A stretch of 22,222 bases of DNA, from positions 1 to 22,222 of the IMG/VR virus record IMGVR_UViG_3300027580_000027; one strand, given 5' to 3'. The stretch comes from a virus. Under the pieces are notes generated by a model, which saw nothing but the letters and a program-made list of their open reading frames with translations, was not told the origin of the DNA and made no database searches. Below are positions 7,248 to 13,691 of this stretch, in pieces (position 1 is the stretch's first letter; each line of letters begins with the position of its first letter). The translations under genes were made by a program, and so were the position numbers.

Positions 7248-8459
7248 TTAGGTTACTGTGATTGATTTTCCGGTAAACTCCGCGTCCACGTTTGCGAATA
7301 CATTACCCTCATCCCTGGCCCGTGAACCGGTATCCGTGATGGTGGCGTTTGTCGCCGTTATCGTGTTCAGGTCCAGGTTCCAAACCAGATCGCCGACGAC
7401 CTTCCGCAGCTGCCGGTCAATGCTGGTGTGGGATGCCTTCTTACCAAACACCGTGGCGGTCGCCGTTATGTCACGGGCGCCGGCCTCTAGGACCTCACCC
7501 AGGCGCTCGGTGGCACCCTGGCTGTCCACGTTGTTTGCGATTTCCAGCTCAAAGCTGTTGATCCTTTCTGCAATACTCTGTGTGTTGAAGTTGATGACGT
7601 TGCTTAGGAAGCGCTGTTCGGTGCCCCCGTGCTCTGTCACCCGAGAACCCGACGAAGGAACAACTGGTATACCCTTGTCGCCTTCCACGTTCCAGTACGT
7701 CACGGCGCCTAGTACCTTGAACACCGTGTTCCCGGTCCCCGTCATGCTGAAGGTTAGGTCGCCGTCGAACGTTCCCAGCACCTCGATCTCATATATCTCC
7801 GAGAACGAGTTGCTGGTGGTAGCAGCACTGGAACTCACTGTCACGGTCTCCGTAAGCGGTGACCCCCCGGATAACCCGCGGATTTTGATGTCGCCGTTTT
7901 CGCCCGATACGTTGGACGCTATGTCGATCGTGTCCGCTGTACCCGGCTGGTCGAGGATGTAAGTCCTGACCTTCGGCGCCATGTACTCCAGTTCGATCCC
8001 CACCGGGGAATTAGCCGCTGGGTCGCCTGAAAAGACCAGTGAATTCGGTACGCAATGCCGTGCTACCGAGTATATGTGTCGGCCCGCTCCGGCGACGCCC
8101 TCACCGGCGTGCACTTCCCGAAGCACTACCGTCCTTCGCTCCAGGGCGTTGTTTGTCGTCCGGACTATGGCTTCGAGTACCGGTTCAGCGTTGACATTGC
8201 CGCCGCCCACGTCGGCGGCCGCTATGGCGCCCTGTAAGTTGTACCCCATCGAAAATGAGTGGGTTTCCTGTCCTCTGTCAAACTTCTGCTGATCCACGGA
8301 ACCAACGCCCCGCCGCGGGTTAATCGGTACGTCCGGCGTCCAGTCAATCGAATCCACGACGTCCGCGAATGGGATGTAATGGGCGTCAGCCGGGATATCT
8401 CCGTCCACCTCTTGTATACTTTCCAGTCTTTGATCGCGTAATGCGCTCTCATTTACCAT
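7248..8459 (-). CDS. Tail tube protein 2 (major tail protein paralogue, short form)
   Basis: This is a 403-residue protein from ATG 8459, with GAGGTGA six bases upstream inside the end of the previous gene. It is clearly paralogous to the 8461-9948 protein. Shared features are MVNESALRDQR at the start, the RRGVGSVDQQKFDRGQETHSF-type region around residue 48, the SLVFSGDPAANSPVGIELEYM region, and GSRARDEGNVFAN near the end. Between about residues 235 and 262 it has a short linker where the paralogue carries an inserted module. The many short beta strands and the site before the chaperones fit a tail tube subunit. Codon choices differ widely from the paralogue, so the duplication is not recent. 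Confidence 0.75.
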   Translation of the reverse strand: MVNESALRDQRLESIQEVDGDIPADAHYIPFADVVDSIDWTPDVPINPRRGVGSVDQQKFDRGQETHSFSMGYNLQGAIAAADVGGGNVNAEPVLEAIVRTTNNALERRTVVLREVHAGEGVAGAGRHIYSVARHCVPNSLVFSGDPAANSPVGIELEYMAPKVRTYILDQPGTADTIDIASNVSGENGDIKIRGLSGGSPLTETVTVSSSAATTSNSFSEIYEIEVLGTFDGDLTFSMTGTGNTVFKVLGAVTYWNVEGDKGIPVVPSSGSRVTEHGGTEQRFLSNVINFNTQSIAERINSFELEIANNVDSQGATERLGEVLEAGARDITATATVFGKKASHTSIDRQLRKVVGDLVWNLDLNTITATNATITDTGSRARDEGNVFANVDAEFTGKSITVT

Positions 8460-8460
8460 A

Positions 8461-9948
8461 TTAGCTCACCTCTATGGTCTTACCAGTAAACTCTACGTCT
8501 TGATTCGCAAAAACGTTCCCTTCATCACGGGCTCGGCTGCCTGGGTCCGTAATGATCGCGTTCCGGGCCGTCAACGTGCTGTCCGTCAGGTTCCAAACTA
8601 TGTCGGCTATCAGGCCCTGCAGCGCGGCGTCAATATTGTCGTGGCTTGTGGTGCGGCCAAACACGGTGGAAGTTATCACAATGTCGCGGCCGCCCGCTCC
8701 TAGGTCTTCCCCAAGTGAATTCAGGAAGGCTTGTGAGTCAATGTTATTTGATACCTCTAGCTCCAACGAATTAATTTTGTCGGCCAGTGTCGGGCCGCCC
8801 CACGTCACGGTGTTATTTAAGAAACGCTGCTCCGCACCGGCGTGGTCCGTTCGCCTGTCCCCGCTTATCGGGAGAACCGGAATTCCTAGGTCGCTCTCTA
8901 TTCCCTCGTAGCTTTCGCTTCCCCACATCCGGAACAGGATCGGGTTCAGGTGGTAGTTGTTTGTGATCGCCAGGCCATCGTCGGCCAAGGTGTCAGGGTC
9001 CGAGTCGTCGTCCAGCCGGACGTACAGCGTACTGAAGCCCAAACTGTCGTTATCGCCCCAGCCCCAGGTACCCGCTGATAGCGAACCCGGCGTTTCCTCG
9101 GTGTCCGCGATCTTCGACCCCGTAACGCTTCCGGGCTGGTTTAGGTCCGGGTTTCCCCCGCCTGGCAGCGTGACGTAATACTCACCGGTGCCAGAACCCG
9201 ATAGCGTCCACTCGTAGTCAACAATGGGGTTGTGCATCCGTCGCTTGGCCGTCAGGTCGCCGGTGTGTTCGGCCTCGGCCCGCAGCGCGTACAGTTCTTG
9301 CCAGACCGTGGTTGTTTCCGTGTCGCCGGAGATTGTCACGGTTTCCCGGACGTCGCTGCCCGCGCCATCCATCCCGCGGATCGTCACGTCCAACGATTCC
9401 GCGTTTTCCGGTATCAGCATTAACGTTCCGTCAAACTCGGGCTGGTCCAGCAGATAGGTCCTAGTCCGCGGCGTCATATACTCCAGCTCGACACCGACCG
9501 GTGAATTCGCGGCCGGGTCCCCGGACAGTACCAGGCTGTTCGGCGCCGCATGTCGTGCCACTGAAATTAGTTCCCGCTTCGTTCCCCGCGGGCTGCCACC
9601 CTGGTGCAGTTCCCGCTGTATCACCGTTCGCCGCACTAGTTCGTTGTTGGCATCCCTAACCAGGGCGTCGTAGACCGGCCCCGCGTTTACCAACGACGCG
9701 GTGGCTCGGGCAATCACACCCTGAAGGTCGTACCCCAACGAGAAGGTGTGCGTCTCCGTCCCTCGGTCGAACTTCCGAAGGTCCACGGTTCCGATCCCCC
9801 GGCGCGTCGTGATGTTGATGTCAGGGGTCCAGTCCAGCGACCCCACCACGTCCGCGAAGGGTAGAAAGTCGGCATCGCTCGGTATGGCGCCGTCCTCCTC
9901 AATGATGTGCTCCACTCGTTGATCTCGTAGTGCTGATTCGTTAACCAT
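8461..9948 (-). CDS. Tail tube protein 1 (major tail protein with inserted module)
   Basis: This is a 495-residue protein from ATG 9948, with GAGGAG six bases upstream. It is collinear with the 403-residue protein downstream, except for an insertion at residues 246-331. Outside the insertion, both share the N-terminal 85 residues (FADVVGSLDWTPDINI, KFDRGTETHTF, GYDLQGVIA), the SLVLSGDPAANSPVGVELEYM region and the C-terminal SRARDEGNVFAN block. The insertion is related to one in the tail hub protein at 1533-3239. A tail tube role is inferred from position after the tail terminator and before the chaperones. A sheath is less likely because the two genes are paralogues. The extra module may project from the tube surface. 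Confidence 0.75.
   Translation of the reverse strand: MVNESALRDQRVEHIIEEDGAIPSDADFLPFADVVGSLDWTPDINITTRRGIGTVDLRKFDRGTETHTFSLGYDLQGVIARATASLVNAGPVYDALVRDANNELVRRTVIQRELHQGGSPRGTKRELISVARHAAPNSLVLSGDPAANSPVGVELEYMTPRTRTYLLDQPEFDGTLMLIPENAESLDVTIRGMDGAGSDVRETVTISGDTETTTVWQELYALRAEAEHTGDLTAKRRMHNPIVDYEWTLSGSGTGEYYVTLPGGGNPDLNQPGSVTGSKIADTEETPGSLSAGTWGWGDNDSLGFSTLYVRLDDDSDPDTLADDGLAITNNYHLNPILFRMWGSESYEGIESDLGIPVLPISGDRRTDHAGAEQRFLNNTVTWGGPTLADKINSLELEVSNNIDSQAFLNSLGEDLGAGGRDIVITSTVFGRTTSHDNIDAALQGLIADIVWNLTDSTLTARNAIITDPGSRARDEGNVFANQDVEFTGKTIEVS
8956..9213 (-). repeat. Module copy 2, inserted in tail tube protein 1
   Basis: Residues 246-331 of the protein encoded at 8461-9948. Key positions are WTLSGSGTGEYYV, GGGNP, GSLSAGTWGWGDNDSLGF and TLYVRL, then a DP pair. 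This matches the hub copy at 2133-2390 in the order and spacing of these blocks. It is absent from tail tube protein 2, so it is an insertion relative to the paralogue. Confidence 0.85.
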
Positions 9949-9951
9949 AAT

Positions 9952-10131
9952 TTACTCCTCTTCCTCTTCTTCGTCGCTGCTGAATTCTGTTATGCCGTCA
10001 TATCGGTCCACCAGCTCCTTGCCCGCTTCCTTCGGGACGTTCGCGGTTCCTTTACTGGTCGGGCGGACCGGCTCCTCCATTAAGTCCTCCACGTATAGTT
10101 GCGTGGTTCGCCGTTCAAAACTAATCCACAT
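9952..10131 (-). CDS. Small acidic-tailed protein (59 aa), unknown
   Basis: A 59-residue frame runs from ATG 10131, two bases after the tail terminator stop, to TAA 9952. It fills the only gap between the tail terminator and tail tube genes, and its last codons carry the GAGGAG binding site of tube protein 1. It starts MWISFERRTTQLYVEDLMEE, has a basic middle (KEAGKELVDRY) and ends with six glutamates. The upstream site is weak, so translation probably depends on coupling. I do not recognise a family. The acidic end resembles that of the tail chaperone. It could be a small tail accessory protein. Confidence 0.6.
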   Translation of the reverse strand: MWISFERRTTQLYVEDLMEEPVRPTSKGTANVPKEAGKELVDRYDGITEFSSDEEEEEE

Positions 10132-10133
10132 GA

Positions 10134-10595
10134 TTAAGCACCCCGTAAGTATTGATAGCCGATCCTAATAACTTTGCGGTATATCGTCGGGTCGCCATCG
10201 GTCTCGTGCATGTTATTATCACCCGCCCAGGATATGTATTCCAGGCCAGCGATCGCTTCCAGGTTGTTCAAGACTACACGAGCGGCCTCTTCTTTGGCGT
10301 CTGATAACCAGGTCTTAGGGTTAAGCCCGGCGTCTATGTCCTGAATCGCCTCACGTGTCGTCCAGATACCGCCCTCGGCCTCTCCGGACACTAGCTGGAT
10401 CGGCCCGCCGCCGCTGCCGGACATCGCGTAAAACCCCGATTCGCCTTCCGAGTTCTCGTCATCCCTCGGCAAGCAGAGTTGGGGTAAGTTTAGCTCCTCG
10501 TTGTAACTTTCGTCCGTAATCTCCGGCCTTGCCGCGTTTGTGTCGTCCCACTTGTCCTGAAGCAATTGCACCAGTTGCCAGTTAACGTCGCTCAT
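10134..10595 (-). CDS. Tail terminator protein
   Basis: This is a 153-residue protein from ATG 10595, overlapping the head closure stop (ATGA). The N-terminus (NWQLVQLLQDKWDDTNA) is a helix typical of the tail terminator (lambda gpU/HK97 gp10-neighbour) position. The middle has IQLVSGEAEGGIW and a helix AKEEAARVVLNNLEAI. It ends with the strands TIYRKVIRIGYQYLRGA, which look like a regular alpha/beta terminator fold. This family caps the tail tube and joins it to the head. The call comes from gene order (adaptor, gp10-like, closure, terminator, tube) together with length and secondary structure pattern. The individual motifs are weak. Confidence 0.65.
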   Translation of the reverse strand: MSDVNWQLVQLLQDKWDDTNAARPEITDESYNEELNLPQLCLPRDDENSEGESGFYAMSGSGGGPIQLVSGEAEGGIWTTREAIQDIDAGLNPKTWLSDAKEEAARVVLNNLEAIAGLEYISWAGDNNMHETDGDPTIYRKVIRIGYQYLRGA

Positions 10596-10945
10596 GCTGC
10601 CACCCTCTTAAGCACCAGGTCGCGCAGCCCTTCTCTCGTCGGGTGGGTCTGTTCTATGTTCCACTCAAACCCGCCCAGCTCAAACCGCGTGTGTTGGTTA
10701 AGGGACACATCCGCGTCGATCGTTATCACCACTTCCCCGTGCTCCCGCGTTCCCACTTCCGAGCGGCCCTTATCCGTCTTCGTGGCCGGCATATCCCATA
10801 GCGCCTTGATCGTAGTTTGCTCACTAGCCGGATAGCCGTATATCGCTTCTCCCCGGTCGTCCGTCCCTGTCTGCACCCGCTCCTTCTTTACCAGGTCCCT
10901 GCCGGTTTTAACCAGAAAGCGCCTGTTTCGGCCCGTCCACGTCAT
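10592..10945 (-). CDS. Head closure (head-tail joining) protein
   Basis: This is a 117-residue protein from ATG 10945, with ATGA overlaps at both ends. It has an N-terminal basic stretch (TWTGRNRRFLVKTGRDLVKK), then strands with TGTDDRGEAIYG and IKALWDMPATKTDKG. The region EVVITIDADVSLNQHTRFELGG fits the beta-barrel of SPP1 gp16/HK97-type head-tail joining proteins. Such proteins form a ring under the adaptor and act as a stopper for DNA. There is no cysteine and no catalytic motif. Family assignment is from size, strand pattern and position. Confidence 0.65.
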   Translation of the reverse strand: MTWTGRNRRFLVKTGRDLVKKERVQTGTDDRGEAIYGYPASEQTTIKALWDMPATKTDKGRSEVGTREHGEVVITIDADVSLNQHTRFELGGFEWNIEQTHPTREGLRDLVLKRVAA

Positions 10946-11298
10946 AGCTGCTCCACCCTGATTGATGCCCGCAGGTTGCCGGTGTCCACGGGACAGTAAA
11001 TTTTGGCCTTCCGAAGTATCCGCATCGCCATTATCTGCAACAGTTGACTGATGTCATCTACCTTCTCCCATATCGACTCCACGTTGCTGAACACTTCACG
11101 GGCCGCCCTGAACAGGTAAGGCTGGGCCGGCGATGACGACGTCCCGAACTCCACGTATATGCTGTACTCCACGTTCGTCCCGATCAAGTATCCCTTGCTG
11201 CTCCACGGGGTCATCTTGTTCCGAAGAAAGTCCGCGGCCTCGTTAAAGCCGTTCAGCTTCATCCCCAAGTTTAGTGACTTCGTAACCACTGCAATCAC
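10942..11298 (-). CDS. HK97 gp10-like tail completion protein, motifs in reversed order
   Basis: The best start is GTG 11298, which overlaps the adaptor stop in a GTGA junction, giving 118 residues. The longer in-frame extension upstream is only the adaptor gene read in another frame. Two signatures of the HK97 gp10 family are clear: YSIYVEFGT (residues 45-53) with PAQPYL (57-62), and CPVDTGNLRASI (102-113). In HK97 gp10 itself the PVDTG motif comes first and EFGT-PAQPF last. Here they are reversed, as in a circular permutation, with a long helix between them. The protein probably acts at the head-tail joint or in tail completion. A later start at ATG 11262 is possible. Confidence 0.75.
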   Translation of the reverse strand: MIAVVTKSLNLGMKLNGFNEAADFLRNKMTPWSSKGYLIGTNVEYSIYVEFGTSSSPAQPYLFRAAREVFSNVESIWEKVDDISQLLQIMAMRILRKAKIYCPVDTGNLRASIRVEQL

Positions 11299-11642
11299 CC
11301 CGTATGCCGGAACGCCACATCGCTGCTGGGGCTGTCGGCGCCGGACGATAACTCGTTCCCCTTGTCCAGGGCCAGGGCCTGCTGTCCGTAGCGGGTCGCC
11401 TCGTAACCTTTGCCCTTCTCCCAGCCGTAGCTTTCTTTCTGGTCCTTGTTCGTCTTGGAATCCAGTTCGCGCTCCCGTAACAGCACGAAGTGGGCCGCCA
11501 GCCAAAGTTCGATTTGGGTTTTCCGCTGCTCCTCGTAGCTTAGTTCGCTGACTTCCGTGTGAGCGGTTTGGATGAACGGGTCCAGGTTGGTCAGGTCCGT
11601 CTCCATGATGTCCTTTATCTCACTGTCTGTCACTAGTGCCAT
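11295..11642 (-). CDS. Head-tail adaptor protein (SPP1 gp15-like)
   Basis: This is a 115-residue, mainly helical protein. ATG 11642 is the first usable start, because a TAG lies in frame 16 bases upstream with no start codon between. Residues 30-60 (HTEVSELSYEEQ, then QIELWLAAHFVLLRERE) match the helical core of phage adaptors, 'IE-WLAAHF'. It continues with GKGYEATRYGQQALALD. Adaptors attach to the portal and start the neck. The Shine-Dalgarno GGAGGTGA is 34 bases from the ATG with a GC-rich hairpin between (separate entry). The gene lies just after the capsid gene, as expected. It ends in a GTGA junction with the gp10-like gene. Confidence 0.75.
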   Translation of the reverse strand: MALVTDSEIKDIMETDLTNLDPFIQTAHTEVSELSYEEQRKTQIELWLAAHFVLLRERELDSKTNKDQKESYGWEKGKGYEATRYGQQALALDKGNELSSGADSPSSDVAFRHTG

Positions 11643-11684
11643 ATGGCGGGGCGCCCGCTAGCGCCCGGACGCCCGCTCACCTCC
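11643..11684 (-). promoter_or_regulatory. Split ribosome binding site with hairpin before the adaptor gene
   Basis: GGAGGTGA (11684-11677) is followed at once by a stem, GCGGGCG (11676-11670) pairing with CGCCCCGC (11653-11646) with one bulge, and then CAT ATG. If the stem forms, GGAGG and the ATG are separated by only six unpaired bases (TGA plus CAT). An alternative, GGGCGC/GCGCCC at 11666-11661 and 11654-11649, has a six-base loop. Neither has a U-tract, so a terminator is unlikely. Confidence 0.6.
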
Positions 11685-11688
11685 AACA

Positions 11689-12690
11689 TTAAGCGTCCGT
11701 GGCGTATACAATCCCACTGTTGCCGTCTTCGTCGCTCATGACTCTCGGAGCCAGGGCCGAAAAGACCTTGTAATTAGTAACGTAGCCACCCTGTGTCTCC
11801 CACTCTACCGCTTGCAAGTCTGCGGCGGTCGGTATCTGGATCACGTTGTCAACGGGGTCCATCATAATGACATGATCCGCGTCGAGCTGATCGACCTCCA
11901 CGATTTGCTGGATGTTGTCCTTCTCCAGGATTCGCGGCATCAGGTCCCTGTCTCCGGTTCCTTCCGGGTCCGCAATGTTCATAGCGTCGAACACGTCGTT
12001 CGACACAAAGACCAGGTAAGGACCGTACATGTTGTTGTCGTTCTTGAGCGCTTGAGCCAGGTGCTTGATGTCTTCGTAGATGTCCCCAGGGTTGCTGTCC
12101 CAGCTTCCGGTCCACCCAGGATCCGAAGTTACGTCGTAGCTGTCAGGGTGGGTAAGTAGGCCAGGCGCCGCCTGTCCGTTAATCGTCACGTCGGTTCCGT
12201 GCAGCAGGGTGTCCTCTAGCTTGGCCGTGATCTTGGTGGTCAACTGTGCTATCATCGAACTGTCCACCGACACGTTGCCGGTCCGCTGCATGTTCATCAT
12301 CCGACGTCCACCCACCTGAAAGTCGCCGTGAGTCAATGGTATGGGAATCATGTACGTTTCGAAGTTCGTCTGGTCGTTCGGCCCTTGGTTTAGGAAGTCC
12401 ATGGACTGGGTTACTTCCCCAAAGTCAGAGAGCTGCTGCCACTGATCAAACAGCACGTGCAGCCCGTCCAGCTGGTCCACAACACCAGCGCCGCGTAAGG
12501 CTTCGATCGCCTGGAAGCGTCGCCTAGCTATTTTGTAAATGGTATCGTCGATCTCCTTCCAAGCATCTTTGGGAAGGGTCGCGTTCGTCCGTAGGGCCGA
12601 CGGGTCAAAGTCGTTCTCGGCCAGTCGTTCCAGGGCCCTGGGTGCCAACTCACTAAAAAGTCTGCCTGTTGATTGTTGAGCGTTAGCCAT
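11689..12690 (-). CDS. Major capsid protein, HK97 fold, encapsulin/linocin-like
   Basis: This is a 333-residue protein from ATG 12690, with GAGGTGA seven bases upstream, the usual site in this window. The N-terminus (SELAPRALERLAEN, then IDDTIYKIARRRFQAIEALRG) resembles the encapsulin/linocin M18 group, which shares the HK97 fold. It continues with YMIPIPLTHGDFQVGGRRM, a THPDSYD/DIYEDIKHLAQALKN segment and LVFVSNDVFDAMN, and a C-terminal strand-rich part with NVIQIPTAADLQAVEWETQGGY. The order scaffold, decoration, capsid fits the family. Length is a little above that of bare encapsulins. The capsid role is well supported by context. The encapsulin link is from pattern recognition only. Confidence 0.9.
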   Translation of the reverse strand: MANAQQSTGRLFSELAPRALERLAENDFDPSALRTNATLPKDAWKEIDDTIYKIARRRFQAIEALRGAGVVDQLDGLHVLFDQWQQLSDFGEVTQSMDFLNQGPNDQTNFETYMIPIPLTHGDFQVGGRRMMNMQRTGNVSVDSSMIAQLTTKITAKLEDTLLHGTDVTINGQAAPGLLTHPDSYDVTSDPGWTGSWDSNPGDIYEDIKHLAQALKNDNNMYGPYLVFVSNDVFDAMNIADPEGTGDRDLMPRILEKDNIQQIVEVDQLDADHVIMMDPVDNVIQIPTAADLQAVEWETQGGYVTNYKVFSALAPRVMSDEDGNSGIVYATDA

Positions 12691-12702
12691 CGTGTTTCAC
12701 CT

Positions 12703-13167
12703 CTAAAGCTTCTCCACTTTAATTAATGCTAAAGCACCGCTGACAACTGCCTCTTTCGCCTTTGCCACCGCTACCCCGTCCGTCGCGTTGACGTCCAGTA
12801 CACCGGCGGGTGCGGCGGTATGATCGGCCAGTGCGGTCTTGTACAGCACGTCTCCTTCGCTTACCGCGGCGTCGCCTCCGTCCTCTTCACCGTACACGTA
12901 TACGAGCGCGACTTCACCGGACTGCAGCTTGAAGAACCGCACCCCGTCGCCGTCCGCGTATACCTGATCCAGTCCTTCCTGAAAGCCGCCCTTCGCAACT
13001 CGAAGGCCGGGCAGCGCTGCCTCATTCGGTTGCACTTCCCACTGCCCCGCCGAGCTGTTCCAAACCAACTCCATTACGTGGCCGGGTAGCACCTCCGAGG
13101 CCGCTTCTTCTTCGCTCTCGTAGGGTCCGCCCGGCGCTTTATCGATTAATACGGCGTTTTCTGGCAT
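12703..13167 (-). CDS. Head decoration-like protein
   Basis: This is a 154-residue protein starting at ATG 13167, with GGAGGG nine bases upstream inside the end of the protease-scaffold gene. It is rich in Ala, Gly, Val and acidic residues with many short strands: GHVMELVWNSSAGQWEV, PGLRVAKG, GVRFFKLQSGEVALVYVYG and GDVLYKTALADH. It ends VSGALALIKVEKL. It is between the scaffold and the capsid gene, the standard location of capsid-stabilising decoration proteins, and the size fits. No specific motif identifies it. Another small head protein remains possible. Confidence 0.6.
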   Translation of the reverse strand: MPENAVLIDKAPGGPYESEEEAASEVLPGHVMELVWNSSAGQWEVQPNEAALPGLRVAKGGFQEGLDQVYADGDGVRFFKLQSGEVALVYVYGEEDGGDAAVSEGDVLYKTALADHTAAPAGVLDVNATDGVAVAKAKEAVVSGALALIKVEKL

Positions 13168-13169
13168 TG

Positions 13170-13691
13170 TTAATCGCCCTCCTCGGCCGTCAGTATTTTC
13201 CTGCTGTTAACAAGTTCCACTTCGGTCGGTCCTTCACCTTGGGTCATGCTGCCCGCTGCTCCGTAGTTCGTGCTCGGCGTCACCCGGTTTTCTACCTTTT
13301 CCAGGGCTGATTTCGGCATATCCTCTAGCTCGTCGCGGCTGAAGTCCACCTGCTTCGAGTTGTCGAGTTTATCCACGAGCGAAAGCTTTTCGCTCCGGTT
13401 CATTTCTTCCCTCACGGCGCCCTGAATTAGTTCGCGCAGGTCGCCTTCGTCGGACAACGCGGCCAGGCCGCTGTTGTCGGTTTTGGTTTCGTCAGTCACG
13501 TCGTCTTCTTCCCCCTCTGGTCCCCCGGTGTCGGATTCCGCGTCCACGGTTTCATCTTCCTCTTCCTCATCCTCTTCCGCGGTTGCCTCTTCCATCGCTT
13601 CCAACATTGTTTGCTTGGTGTCGAGTAGATCACCTTCCGGTATATCCACCCCGCGATCCAGTAACGTCTGCACAAGCTCCTCTTTTTCCAT
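13170..13691 (-). CDS. Nested scaffold protein from an internal start
   Basis: This is a predicted 173-residue product using ATG 13691 inside the protease gene, in the same frame. The start is preceded by AGGGGTGA with four bases between it and the ATG, a site as good as those of known starts in this window. The product begins MEKEELVQTLLDRG, has a helix and a very acidic stretch rich in Glu and Asp, and ends with a helical segment (LRELIQGAVREEMNRSEK) and an extended C-terminus. In lambda the scaffold Nu3 is likewise made from an internal start within the protease gene C. Sequence support is good, but use in vivo is inferred. Confidence 0.55.
   Translation of the reverse strand: MEKEELVQTLLDRGVDIPEGDLLDTKQTMLEAMEEATAEEDEEEEDETVDAESDTGGPEGEEDDVTDETKTDNSGLAALSDEGDLRELIQGAVREEMNRSEKLSLVDKLDNSKQVDFSRDELEDMPKSALEKVENRVTPSTNYGAAGSMTQGEGPTEVELVNSRKILTAEEGD

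Noticed and set aside
7248-9948. The two tail proteins as a sheath and tube pair
   Set aside because: They are paralogues along nearly all their length. Sheath and tube proteins are not, and no sheath motif is visible.
11299-11505. Longer N-terminus for the gp10-like gene
   Set aside because: The extra 69 residues are the adaptor gene read in another frame and are low-complexity. The GTGA junction at 11298 is a better start.
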